A stretch of DNA of 53,752 bases from Lactobacillus ultunensis DSM 16047 (GTDB taxonomy: Bacteria > Bacillota > Bacilli > Lactobacillales > Lactobacillaceae). This document shows positions 9,034 to 17,877 of the stretch, in pieces (within the stretch, counting starts at the first letter, position 1; each line of letters begins with the position of its first letter). The notes under the pieces were generated by a model that made no database searches, was not told where the DNA came from, and saw only the letters and a list, made by a program, of their open reading frames with translations. A program made the position numbers and the translations under genes. The stretch is taken from assembly GCF_001436305.1 (NCBI RefSeq), contig NZ_AZFO01000012.1, forward strand, positions 1 through 53,752, written 5' to 3'.

Positions 9034-9960
9034 ATGAAGAAGATTGTAGTTATTGGTTCTAGCAATGTTGATACTACATTGCACGTAAAGGACTTTCCTA
9101 AACCAGGTGAAACGATTAACGCTTTAGAAGTAAGTACTGCTGGTGGTGGTAAGGGAGCTAATCAAGCGATTGCTGCCGCTAAAAGTGGTGCTGAAACTTA
9201 TTTTATTAATCGTGTCGGTGAAGATAGCGAAGGCGGATTTATTACTCATCAATTGAAGAGTTATGGTGTAGATACCACGTATGTTCAAACAACGATGGGA
9301 AGTAAAACCGGTCATGCTTTCATCACGTTGAATGAAGCTGGTCAAAATGATATTGTGATTGACCACGGTGCTAATTATGAATTGACTGTTGAAGATATTC
9401 AGGCAGCTAGCGATTTGATTACTAGCTGGGATTGTGTAATTGCTCAATTTGAAACTCCAATTGAGGTTACTATCGCAGCCTTTAAGATGGCCAAAAAAGC
9501 GGGCAAAATAACTATCTTGAATCCTGCTCCTGCGGTTGATAAGATCCCAGATGAACTTTTGAAATATACCGATATTATTACGCCTAATGAAACGGAAAGT
9601 GCAAAACTTACTGGCATCCCTATCAAGGACAAATCAACTTTAGCAACTAATGCCGAAAAATTACATTTGCTGGGTGTAAAGAACGTAGTCATTACTTATG
9701 GTGATAAAGGCGCTTATATTTCAACTGCAGATGTTGAAGAATTAGTACCAGCTTACAAGGTTAAGGCAACTGATACCACTGGTGCAGGCGATACCTTTAT
9801 TGGTTACTTGGCAAGCAATTTAAATGCAGACTTGTCCAACTTTGAAGAAGCCGCCAAAATTGCTAGTCGTGCTTCATCAATTGCCGTTCAACGTTTAGGT
9901 GCCCAACCTTCAATTCCTACTGCCAAAGAAGTAGAAAATGCAATGGAGGACGATGAATAA
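9034..9960 (+). CDS. rbsK: Ribokinase
   Basis: Phosphorylates ribose to ribose 5-phosphate. The protein is 308 residues and of the PfkB family. It has the N-terminal GGKGANQA signature, substrate-side NPAP and TPNETES, and the C-terminal anion-hole/catalytic motif DTTGAGDTF. ATG 9034 is preferred over ATG 9028, which overlaps the AGAAGGG ribosome site. The stop overlaps the rpiA start by one base, so the two are coupled. With rpiA and the following nucleoside hydrolase it forms a ribose/nucleoside catabolic block. Confidence 0.93.
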   Translation: MKKIVVIGSSNVDTTLHVKDFPKPGETINALEVSTAGGGKGANQAIAAAKSGAETYFINRVGEDSEGGFITHQLKSYGVDTTYVQTTMGSKTGHAFITLNEAGQNDIVIDHGANYELTVEDIQAASDLITSWDCVIAQFETPIEVTIAAFKMAKKAGKITILNPAPAVDKIPDELLKYTDIITPNETESAKLTGIPIKDKSTLATNAEKLHLLGVKNVVITYGDKGAYISTADVEELVPAYKVKATDTTGAGDTFIGYLASNLNADLSNFEEAAKIASRASSIAVQRLGAQPSIPTAKEVENAMEDDE

Positions 9961-10652
9961 TGGATAAACAAGAACAAGATCGTTTGAAGAAAGAAGCTGC
10001 TACCAAAGCAGCTGAAATGGTTGAATCTGGGATGACCCTAGGAGTCGGAACAGGTTCCACTGTTGCCTTTTTTATTGATGCTTTAGGCAAGCGTAAAGAT
10101 GAAGAGGGCTTGAAGCTGAAGGCTATTGTCACTACTAGCAATAGAAGCAAAAAGCAATTGGAAAGTTTGGGCTTTAAGGTTAGTGAATTAGCTGATATCG
10201 ATCAAGCCGATTTAACCGTTGATGGTGCTGATCGTGTTGCCGATAATCTTGATGGGATTAAAGGTGGCGGTGGAGCCTTAACTCTAGAAAAGAACGTAGC
10301 CATTAATTCGAAGAAGATTATCTGGATCGTTGATGAGTCTAAGTTGGTTCACCGTTTGAGTGGCTTCCCATTGCCAGTAGAAGTTTTGCCAATTTCTTGT
10401 GAACAAAACTTTAAACGTTTTGAACAAGAAGGCTTGAAGCCTCAATGGCGGATGGATGGTGACAAACGTTACATTACTCACTATGGTAACTACATCATTG
10501 ACTTAGCCGTTGATCCAATTCCTGCACCTCATGGTTTAGCTGATTATCTTGATCATACTGTAGGTGTGGTCGAACATGGTTTGTTCTTAGATATGTGTGA
10601 TGAGGTAATTATTGCGCATAGCGACGGTACAATTGAAGATAAGAAAAAATAG
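9960..10652 (+). CDS. rpiA: Ribose-5-phosphate isomerase A
   Basis: Interconverts ribose 5-phosphate and ribulose 5-phosphate. The 230-residue protein has the family motifs GVGTGSTVAFFIDAL, DGADRVADNL, the catalytic region KGGGGALTLEK, and IVDESKLV. It is translationally coupled to rbsK (TAATG) and ends in a strong terminator. The product can feed xylulose 5-phosphate to the phosphoketolase encoded at 36811. Confidence 0.95.
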   Translation: MDKQEQDRLKKEAATKAAEMVESGMTLGVGTGSTVAFFIDALGKRKDEEGLKLKAIVTTSNRSKKQLESLGFKVSELADIDQADLTVDGADRVADNLDGIKGGGGALTLEKNVAINSKKIIWIVDESKLVHRLSGFPLPVEVLPISCEQNFKRFEQEGLKPQWRMDGDKRYITHYGNYIIDLAVDPIPAPHGLADYLDHTVGVVEHGLFLDMCDEVIIAHSDGTIEDKKK

Positions 10653-10659
10653 AATGAAT

Positions 10660-10692
10660 AAAAAAAGTGGTTTGGAGCGAACCACTTTTTTT
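10660..10692 (+). terminator. Terminator of rbsK-rpiA
   Basis: AAAAAGTGGTT/AACCACTTTTT arms with an eight-base loop and T-run. Confidence 0.85.
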
Positions 10693-10748
10693 ATTGGTCG
10701 TTTTTTTGTATCATTAAGTTACTCACTACGCTTAGAAAGGGTAATTTT

Positions 10749-11675
10749 ATGAACAGAAAACCTTTAATTATCAGCACTGACCCAGGAATCGATGACATTG
10801 CAGCAATGACAATTAGTCTTTTTGCTAAAGAATTAGATGTCAAAATGATCGTACCAACTTGGGGCAATGTTGCACTTGAATATACTTTGCAAAACACGCT
10901 CAATTTAGAGAAATTTTTGCGTACTAAAGTTCCAGTAGTTGTTGGGGCCAATCAGCCATTAGTTGCACCGATGATTAGTGCGGCTTCCGTTCATGGCAAG
11001 ACTGGTATTGCTGGTTTTGATTTTGAAAAAGCAGATGATCAGCTGATCGAACCAGGCTTAGCAGCAACTAAGATGGCAGTAGCGATTAAAAACAGCAAAG
11101 AGAAAATGACCTTGCTCGGAATTGGACCATTAACTGATTTTGCTTTATTGTTTAAACAATATCCTGAAGTTAAGGAAAACATCGACCAAATAATTATTAT
11201 GGGTGGCAACATTGGTCGAGGCAATCATAGTCCGCTAGCTGAATATAATATTGCTGGTGATCCAGAAGCTGCACAAGTTGTCTTTCACAGCGGTTTGCCA
11301 GTTAAGGTAGCACCGCTAGAGATTGGCAACAAGGCGCATCTATTGCCGGAACAGATGGATAAAGTTAAAGAATGTGGAGAAGTCGGCAACATGTTGTATT
11401 CGCTTTTCTCTCACATTCATGAACCAGATGGCGATCCTCGTATTAAGATTTACGATCCAACCGCGGTAGGTATTTTGCTTCATCCAGAGATGTTTACATT
11501 GAAAAAGGCTCATGTAGAAATTGAATTGCGAGGTCAATTTACATATGGTGCCAGTGTAATTGATTTTATGAACCAAGATAATAGCAATGCGGAAGTTGCT
11601 ACTGACGTGGATTTGGACAAGTTTGCCAAATGGTTTATTGATAGTATTGAGACTGCAGATCAAGGAAGAAAATAA
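10749..11675 (+). CDS. Inosine-uridine type nucleoside hydrolase
   Basis: Cleaves ribonucleosides to base and ribose. The 308-residue protein shows the Ca2+-binding N-terminal motif TDPGIDD and the ligand-binding regions NQPL, MGGNIGRGNHSPLAEYNI and DPTAVGILL of the IU-nucleoside hydrolase family. The start has an AGAAAGGG site. Its stop overlaps the start of the GntR regulator by one base. Ribose released here would be used by rbsK just upstream. Purine, pyrimidine or general specificity cannot be decided. Confidence 0.9.
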   Translation: MNRKPLIISTDPGIDDIAAMTISLFAKELDVKMIVPTWGNVALEYTLQNTLNLEKFLRTKVPVVVGANQPLVAPMISAASVHGKTGIAGFDFEKADDQLIEPGLAATKMAVAIKNSKEKMTLLGIGPLTDFALLFKQYPEVKENIDQIIIMGGNIGRGNHSPLAEYNIAGDPEAAQVVFHSGLPVKVAPLEIGNKAHLLPEQMDKVKECGEVGNMLYSLFSHIHEPDGDPRIKIYDPTAVGILLHPEMFTLKKAHVEIELRGQFTYGASVIDFMNQDNSNAEVATDVDLDKFAKWFIDSIETADQGRK

Positions 11676-12400
11676 TGGCTAGTTACGTTTATCGGACAGT
11701 AATGCGTGATATTGAGCAGAATATTTTGAATAACAAATACAAAGGGATGCGGATTCCCGATGAACGTAGTTTGGCTAAACACTACGATGTCAGTCGTTCA
11801 TCAATGAAACGCGCGCTGGAATTGCTGGCTCAACGAGGGATAGTTTTTAAAAAGCGCGGTAGCGGTACTTTTATTAATCCCTTATATTTAAGAAACCAGG
11901 CAATGTTTCGTTATGATGGTTCTAATTTAGGAATCACGGATAGTTTTAAAGTCCCTGGTAAAAAGCAGCAAATTAAATTGCTTGATTTTCATGTGATTAA
12001 GGTAAGCAAGGAGATCGCAGAAGATTTATTCTTAAATGAAAATGATTTTGTTTATGAATTTAAACGTTTGCGTTTACTGGATGAACAGCCATTTTTGATT
12101 GAAACGGGTTATTTGCCAATCAAGATCATGCCTGAATTAAAGCCTGATACTTTGCAAAGTTCGCTCTTTAATTATTTAGAAGATGAACAAAATAAGACGG
12201 TTACCAAGGCATTTTTGAATATTACCGTGGAACCGTCTAATGATGAAGATCACAGTAAAATGCATTTGAAAAAGAATGAACCGGTTGGCGTGATGGAAGG
12301 GATTTTCTTCTTAGATGATGGGACGCCTTTTGAGGTATCCAATATGCGAGTGCATTATCACTATATGAATTTCAATACTTTTGTTAATTTAAGCAAATAA
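11675..12400 (+). CDS. GntR/HutC-family transcriptional regulator
   Basis: A 241-residue regulator with an N-terminal winged helix (IPDERSLAKHYDVSRSSMKRALELLAQ, split here into its conserved parts RSLAKHYDVSRSS and KRALELL) and a C-terminal UTRA ligand-binding domain (about residues 80-235). It is translationally coupled to the nucleoside hydrolase gene, so a role as local regulator of nucleoside or ribose use is likely. It is the last gene before a bidirectional terminator. Confidence 0.88.
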   Translation: MASYVYRTVMRDIEQNILNNKYKGMRIPDERSLAKHYDVSRSSMKRALELLAQRGIVFKKRGSGTFINPLYLRNQAMFRYDGSNLGITDSFKVPGKKQQIKLLDFHVIKVSKEIAEDLFLNENDFVYEFKRLRLLDEQPFLIETGYLPIKIMPELKPDTLQSSLFNYLEDEQNKTVTKAFLNITVEPSNDEDHSKMHLKKNEPVGVMEGIFFLDDGTPFEVSNMRVHYHYMNFNTFVNLSK

Positions 12401-12432
12401 ATAAAGCTGGATTATTTCCAGCTTTATTTTTT
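12398..12432. terminator. Bidirectional terminator
   Basis: AAATAAAGCTGG/CCAGCTTTATTT arms lie between the convergent GntR and HAD genes. Confidence 0.85.
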
Positions 12433-12435
12433 GTT

Positions 12436-13254
12436 TTATTTATTCAAATAGCTATCTAAGATTTGCAAAACACCATCATCATTATTGCTTGGTGCCTCAT
12501 ATTTGGCTACTTTCTTTAATTCTGGTTCACCATTAGCCATTGCATAACTGTAGCCAGCTAACTCTAGCATTTCTTTATCATTCATTCCATCGCCGAAGGC
12601 AATCAGTTCACTGGGCTTAGCATCGAAGTAGCGTAAGAAGTATTCGATAGCGCTGCCTTTGTTGACGCTGTATGGCACGATATCTAATAGACCGAATCCA
12701 CTTGAAGTACAGTGAATCTTCTCGGCGTGGTGCTTGTTGAATTCTTGCTCAAGTTCTTTAGAGAAATCCTTACGATAACTTAAAGTGATTTTAGTGATCC
12801 GATCATGAGGACTAATAGCAGCTATTAAGTCACTAACTTCTACACGATCAGGGTAGTAGAAGTTCATGGTTTGCTTAAAGTTAGGGGATGCATCCACTGT
12901 AGTGTATGAATTTTCTACACCGGTAACAATCATAGAACTTTCTGGATAATGTTCTTGGATGAAACGAATTAAATCAAGCGTTGCCCTATGGGTAAGAAGA
13001 TGAGTGCTGATAATCTCATCATCTTGAATTAAAAGCGAACCATTATCAGCAATCATGTCAATTCTATCTAAAAAGCCGGTAAAGTCACGTCTTAGTCGTT
13101 GATAAGGACGACCACTTGAAACAATAAAATGTCCACCATCAGCACGTAATTTAGTTAACACACGATCAAATCTTTTATGATCGAAAGTTTGATCATCACG
13201 CATGAATGTACCATCCATGTCAACGGCAACTACTTTGAAAGGTAATTTACTCAT
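12436..13254 (-). CDS. HAD-superfamily Cof-type phosphatase
   Basis: A 272-residue soluble phosphatase of the Cof/YkrA (HAD IIB) type, probably acting on sugar phosphates or other small phosphorylated metabolites. Motif I is VDMDGTF (nucleophile Asp), motif II SSGRPY, motif III is probably the Lys of NKGSAIEYF, and motif IV is AFGDGMND. The gene is monocistronic. The physiological substrate cannot be predicted. Confidence 0.88.
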   Translation of the reverse strand: MSKLPFKVVAVDMDGTFMRDDQTFDHKRFDRVLTKLRADGGHFIVSSGRPYQRLRRDFTGFLDRIDMIADNGSLLIQDDEIISTHLLTHRATLDLIRFIQEHYPESSMIVTGVENSYTTVDASPNFKQTMNFYYPDRVEVSDLIAAISPHDRITKITLSYRKDFSKELEQEFNKHHAEKIHCTSSGFGLLDIVPYSVNKGSAIEYFLRYFDAKPSELIAFGDGMNDKEMLELAGYSYAMANGEPELKKVAKYEAPSNNDDGVLQILDSYLNK

Positions 13255-13311
13255 TAATTTTGCCCTCTCTAAATTCTATACTACTTTAAGTATAGCAGAT
13301 GATCTGATGAG

Positions 13312-13352
13312 TAAAAAAACAAACGGCCCGAAACTATTGTTTCGAGTCGTTT
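13312..13352 (-). terminator. Terminator of the first activase gene
   Basis: Read on the minus strand, AACGACTCGAAAC and GTTTCGGGCCGTT arms (one mismatched pair) enclose AATA and are followed by a T-rich run. Confidence 0.75.
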
Positions 13353-13355
13353 CTG

Positions 13356-14183
13356 TTAATCCCAACCATTGATGTCGGCTTGAACGCCATATTTGGCTAA
13401 GATCTTTTGGTAATCAAGCAGATCATCACTAGTTAATTGTGCAACATTCTTAAGAGCATAATCGCGGTGCAATTCTTCGTATTTTTTCAAGCCGAATTGG
13501 TGGAATGGCAATAGCTCTACGTGCTTAACGCCCATTTTAACGAAAAGCTTGCCAAAGTTTTCGGCATCGTTATCGGTGTAATTGAAGCCAGGGATAACAG
13601 GAATTCTGATACATAATTTCTTGTGATTTTCAGGAGTTTGATACTTCAAGGCTAAATCCAAATTCTTTAAAATGATTTCATTAGTCTTGCCAGTACCTTT
13701 TTTGTGGAGCATTGGATCCCATTGCTTGCAGTCGTAATACATGAAGTCCATATATTTCATAAATTCCATGAAGACTGAGGATTTGACGTAGCCGGTAGTT
13801 TCACAAGCTAAGTGAACGCCTTCTGCCTTTAAACGCTTAGCTAGTTCGATTGCAAACTTAGCTTGGAAGAGCACCTCACCTCCTGAAAAGGTAACGCCAC
13901 CACCTGAAGCATCATAGAACGCCTTGTCTTTCATGACTTCGTCCATAACTTCATCTACTGTCATGAACTTACCACAAGTAATCATTTTATTCTTGCTTGA
14001 GTCAAACATAGGCTCAGGCTTCCCAAGTTGTGATTCTGGGTTAGAACACCATTTACATCTTAAAGGACATCCCTTGAAGAAGACCACGGTTCTAATACCA
14101 GGACCATCGTTTAAACTAAATTTCTGAATATTGAAAATTAAACCTTTTAAGGGTTCTTTTGTGCGAGTAGCATCTGGAGCCAT
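13356..14183 (-). CDS. Glycyl-radical-enzyme activase 1 (radical SAM)
   Basis: A 275-residue radical SAM enzyme that installs the glycyl radical, most likely on the GRE at 15354. It has GPGIRTVVFFKGC followed by the CxxxCxxC cluster cysteines C39, C43 and C46, then SGGGVTFSGGE (SAM-binding GGE). The CSNPESQ and MTVDEVM segments resemble activases of non-PFL glycyl radical enzymes, but the ferredoxin-like insert with extra cysteine clusters usually between them is missing; only one Cys remains there. It is divergent from the DeoR gene across a 259-base AT-rich region. Automatic annotation would probably call it pflA. Confidence 0.88.
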   Translation of the reverse strand: MAPDATRTKEPLKGLIFNIQKFSLNDGPGIRTVVFFKGCPLRCKWCSNPESQLGKPEPMFDSSKNKMITCGKFMTVDEVMDEVMKDKAFYDASGGGVTFSGGEVLFQAKFAIELAKRLKAEGVHLACETTGYVKSSVFMEFMKYMDFMYYDCKQWDPMLHKKGTGKTNEIILKNLDLALKYQTPENHKKLCIRIPVIPGFNYTDNDAENFGKLFVKMGVKHVELLPFHQFGLKKYEELHRDYALKNVAQLTSDDLLDYQKILAKYGVQADINGWD

Positions 14184-14442
14184 CTTTATTCACCCATTTC
14201 TTTTTACTTGTTTTGAATACACAATCATCATATATCTACTTACTAAAGAAAGCAAACTATATTTCAAAAGAAAATGAAGGAATGCAAAAAATATATTATT
14301 GAAAAGATTATTTATGAAAGAATAAGCTTTTATTTGAAATAAATATTTCTTTTAAAAGAAAGTGCTTAGAAATATATATTTTTTGAAAAAGTTATTGTAA
14401 GATTGACTTAGTAGGATTTTAGGTTGAAGAGGTGAGTTAATT
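14184..14442. promoter_or_regulatory. Divergent control region of activase 1 and the DeoR regulator
   Basis: The 259-base intergenic region is very AT-rich and carries several TTTCAAAAGAAA-like stretches. It includes one perfect 16-base palindrome, TTTCTTTTAAAAGAAA (14346-14361). A related inverted pair, AAAAGA-N3-TCTTTT, lies just before the GRE gene (15322-15336). These are candidate DeoR operators; this is inference from symmetry alone. Confidence 0.4.
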
Positions 14443-15189
14443 TTGCAGTTACGCAAAGAAAAGATAATTAAGATTTTAACTCAGAAACGAAAGGTAGAAG
14501 TTAATACTCTATCTGAAAAATTAGGCGTTTCGAAAGTAACTATTCGTAAAGATCTAAACGATTTGGAAGAACAAGGACTGCTTAAGCATGCTCATGGTTT
14601 TGCCGTGCTATCTGATCCAGAAGATTTAAAAGTTCGTTTGACTTATAATCACAATACTAAGGTAAAAATTGCTCAAGAAGCGGCCAAATTAGTTAATGAT
14701 GGCGACACAATCATGATCGAATCTGGTTCAGCATGTGCATTGTTTGCTGAGGAATTAGGCAAGAGTGGCAAGCGAGTAACAATTATTACAATTTCTTGTT
14801 TTATTGCTAAGTATATTTCTGATTATCCAAACTTACAGGTATTTTTAACTGGTGGTCAATATCAGGCTAATTCTGAGGTTTTAGTAGGCAGTATTGCTAA
14901 AAAGCTTTTGCAGAATTTTCATGTAAAATATTTATTTGTAGGTACAGATGGGTTCTCTACTAAAAATGGTTTTTATAATAATGATATTAGTAGAGCAGAG
15001 ATTGGAGAAACAATGGCTGATCAAGCTAGCAATTTAGTAATTTTGACGGATTCTAGCAAATTTAGTCATGAGAGCTTGATTCACCAATTCAATTTTAATG
15101 AAGTCGCTACGGTAATTACGGATAAAAATATTCCTGATAGTGCTAAAACTGTTATTAAAAAACATGGAATACAATTGAAATTGGTTTAA
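14443..15189 (+). CDS. DeoR-family regulator
   Basis: A 248-residue repressor with the N-terminal DeoR helix-turn-helix (VNTLSEKLGVSKVTIRKDL) and a C-terminal DeoRC sugar-phosphate sensor (ESGSACALFAEEL, FVGTDGFS, LTDSSKF). It starts with TTG, preceded seven bases upstream by GAGGTGA. It sits between the divergent activase 1 and the co-oriented GRE gene, so it probably controls both, with a phosphorylated sugar as inducer. A terminator separates it from the GRE gene. Confidence 0.9.
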   Translation: MQLRKEKIIKILTQKRKVEVNTLSEKLGVSKVTIRKDLNDLEEQGLLKHAHGFAVLSDPEDLKVRLTYNHNTKVKIAQEAAKLVNDGDTIMIESGSACALFAEELGKSGKRVTIITISCFIAKYISDYPNLQVFLTGGQYQANSEVLVGSIAKKLLQNFHVKYLFVGTDGFSTKNGFYNNDISRAEIGETMADQASNLVILTDSSKFSHESLIHQFNFNEVATVITDKNIPDSAKTVIKKHGIQLKLV

Positions 15190-15206
15190 TTAATTGTACG
15201 AACTGT

Positions 15207-15244
15207 AAAGAGGTTTCTTTGGAAAGAGAAACCTCTTTTATTTT
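15207..15244 (+). terminator. Terminator of the DeoR gene
   Basis: AAAGAGGTTTCT/AGAAACCTCTTT arms are followed by a T-run. The GRE gene must therefore have its own promoter. Confidence 0.85.
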
Positions 15245-15353
15245 GTCTTGCTTGCTAAAAATCATTTATTTAGTTCTTGTAAAAGTTACGTATGAATGAT
15301 AATATACTTATGAACGAAAGCAAAAGATATTCTTTTAGCAAGGAGATATAAAA

Positions 15354-17810
15354 ATGACAGTACATACAGTCAATGAAACAAAGAATGTCGAAAAAGAAAC
15401 CCCAGCAGAATACTTCGGTACTTTAACTCCAAGAATGAAACGTTTGCGTGAATCAATTTTGGATGCCAAGCCAACGGTTGATGCTGAAAGAGCCGTATTA
15501 GCAACTGAAGCTTACAAAGCTCATCAAGATGAACAAGTTGATTTACTTAGAGCTTATACGGTAGAACATATTTTAAACAACATGACTATCTATATCGAAC
15601 CTGACACTTTGATTGCCGGTAATCAAGCTCGTGGCAATCGTTGGGCTCCAATTTTCCCAGAATATTCAATGAATTGGGTAATCGATGAATTGGATAAATT
15701 TGATAAACGTCCTGGTGATGTTTTCCAAATCTCTGAAGAAACTAAGAAGCAATTGCGTGAAATTGCTCCATTCTGGAAGAATAACACTTTGGAAGATCGT
15801 GGTTACGCTAGTTTCCCACCAGAAGCAAGAATCTTCTATGACTTAGGACTTGTAGGTGCCGATGGTAACATTACCTCAGGTGACGGTCACATTATTGTTA
15901 ACTATGATGAAGTTATCAACAAAGGACTTGTTTGGTTTGAAAATCGTGTTCTTGACAAGTTGAACAGCTTGGACTTGACCAATGTTGAAGATATGAAGAA
16001 GTCATACTTCTACCGTGCAAGTTTGAAGGTAATTAGAGCTGTTAAGAACTTCGCTGAAAGATATGCTAAGTTAGCTGAAAAGCAAGCCTTTGAAACTGAC
16101 GATGCAGATCGTAAGCAAGAATTGTTAACGATGGCTAAGATTTTGCATAAGGTTCCTTATCAACCAGCTTCAACATTTAGAGAAGCTTTACAGTCAATTT
16201 GGTTAGTTCACTTAACTTTACAAATTGAATCAAATGGTCACTCAGTATCATTAGGCCGTCTTGACCAATACCTTGATCCATTCTATGAAAGAGACCTTAA
16301 GAAGGGTGTTATTGATGAAAAGAAGGCTGTTGAATTATTAACCAACTTTGATATGAAGGTTTACACAATCAATAAGCTTCGTTCATGGCACCACACCGAA
16401 TTCTCAGCCGGGATGCCACTTTACCAAAACATTACTATTGCCGGACAAACACCTGATGGTAAAGATGGTGTAAACCCAACTACCTACAATATCTTGCACG
16501 CTATTGCTCAAGTTCACTTCCCACAACCCAACTTAACTGTTCGTTACTACCACGGCTTAAGTGACAAGTTCATGCTTGAAGTTGTCAGAGTTATCAAGTT
16601 AGGTATGGGGATGCCAGCTTTGAACAATGATGAAGTTATTATTCCTTCATTCATCAAGCGTGGCGTTAAGAAGGAAGATGCTTATAATTATAGTGCCTCT
16701 GGTTGTGTTGAAACTGCTGTCCCTGGTAAATGGGGCTATAGATGTACTGGTATGAGCTTCATTAATTTCCCAAGAACTTTGTTGATCGTGATGAACGGTG
16801 GTAAGGATCCGGATACGGGAAAGCAATTGTTGCACGACTATGGTAAATTTACTGAAATGACTTCATTTGACCAATTGATGAAGGCATGGGATAAGTCAAT
16901 TCGTGAAATGACTCGTTGGAGCGTAATTATTGAAAATGCCTGTGACTTAGCCCTTGAACAAAACTATCCAGATATCTTGTGTTCAACTTTGACTGATGAC
17001 TGTATTGGCAGAGGTAAGACCATCAAGGAAGGTGGGGCTGTTTACGATATGGTAAGTGGTTTGCAAGTAGGTATTGCCAACATGGCAGACTCATTAGCAA
17101 CCATTAAGAAACTTGTATTCGAAGAAAAGAAGCTTACGCCAAAGCAATTGTGGCATGCACTTCAAACCAACTGGGAAGGCGACGAAGGTCAGAGAATTAG
17201 AAACATGATTTTGGAAGATGTTCCAAAGTATGGCAACGACATTGATTACGTTGATGATTTAATTGTTGAAGCTTATAAGCCTTACATTGATGAAATCAAG
17301 AAGTACCCTAACACTCGTTATGGACGTGGCCCAATCGGTGGTATCCGTTATGCTGGTACCTCATCAATTTCAGCCAATGTCGGTCAAGGTCACGAAACCT
17401 TGGCAACCCCAGATGGTCGTTATGCAAGAACTGCCTTAGCTGAAGGTGTATCACCAGAACACGGTATGGATACTGAAGGCCCAACTGCCGTCTTTAAGAG
17501 TATTTCTAAGTTGCCTACAATGGACATTACTGGTGGTGTTCTACTTAACCAAAAGATGTCACCCCAAATCTTGCGTAGTACTGAAAATTGTATGAAGTTA
17601 ATTGCTATGCTTCGTGCATTCTTTAATACTCTTCATGGTTACCATGTTCAATACAACATTGTTAACCGTACAACTTTGATCGATGCTCAAAAGCACCCAG
17701 AGGCTCACCGTGATTTGATTGTTCGTGTTGCTGGTTACTCTGCATTCTTTGTAACTTTGTCTAAAGAAACTCAGGATGATATCATTGCCAGAACTGAAGA
17801 GAAATTGTAA
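15354..17810 (+). CDS. ybiW: Glycyl radical enzyme 1, YbiW-like (candidate 1,5-anhydroglucitol-6-P lyase)
   Basis: An 818-residue glycyl radical enzyme. The active-site loop SGCVETAVPGKWGY carries Cys451 and Glu453. The glycyl loop RVAGYSAFF places the radical on Gly794, 24 residues from the C-terminus. A single Cys with GCVE and the absence of the adjacent Cys-Cys pair rule out classical pyruvate formate-lyase. The WGYRCTGMSFINF stretch, the IESNGHSVS segment and the length agree with E. coli YbiW (810 residues) as I remember it. YbiW opens the ring of 1,5-anhydroglucitol-6-P to 1-deoxyfructose-6-P. It is a single-gene unit with an AAGGAG site. Identification is from recalled sequences, not a search. 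Confidence 0.85.
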   Translation: MTVHTVNETKNVEKETPAEYFGTLTPRMKRLRESILDAKPTVDAERAVLATEAYKAHQDEQVDLLRAYTVEHILNNMTIYIEPDTLIAGNQARGNRWAPIFPEYSMNWVIDELDKFDKRPGDVFQISEETKKQLREIAPFWKNNTLEDRGYASFPPEARIFYDLGLVGADGNITSGDGHIIVNYDEVINKGLVWFENRVLDKLNSLDLTNVEDMKKSYFYRASLKVIRAVKNFAERYAKLAEKQAFETDDADRKQELLTMAKILHKVPYQPASTFREALQSIWLVHLTLQIESNGHSVSLGRLDQYLDPFYERDLKKGVIDEKKAVELLTNFDMKVYTINKLRSWHHTEFSAGMPLYQNITIAGQTPDGKDGVNPTTYNILHAIAQVHFPQPNLTVRYYHGLSDKFMLEVVRVIKLGMGMPALNNDEVIIPSFIKRGVKKEDAYNYSASGCVETAVPGKWGYRCTGMSFINFPRTLLIVMNGGKDPDTGKQLLHDYGKFTEMTSFDQLMKAWDKSIREMTRWSVIIENACDLALEQNYPDILCSTLTDDCIGRGKTIKEGGAVYDMVSGLQVGIANMADSLATIKKLVFEEKKLTPKQLWHALQTNWEGDEGQRIRNMILEDVPKYGNDIDYVDDLIVEAYKPYIDEIKKYPNTRYGRGPIGGIRYAGTSSISANVGQGHETLATPDGRYARTALAEGVSPEHGMDTEGPTAVFKSISKLPTMDITGGVLLNQKMSPQILRSTENCMKLIAMLRAFFNTLHGYHVQYNIVNRTTLIDAQKHPEAHRDLIVRVAGYSAFFVTLSKETQDDIIARTEEKL

Positions 17811-17840
17811 AAGTTAGTTTTTAAAATTAATTTTGAAACT

Positions 17841-17877
17841 AAAAGAACGAAACTGATAAAAAGTTTCGTTCTTTTTT
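17841..17877. terminator. Bidirectional terminator
   Basis: AAAGAACGAAACT/AGTTTCGTTCTTT arms with flanking A- and T-runs end both the GRE gene and the convergent RpiR gene. Confidence 0.85.
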
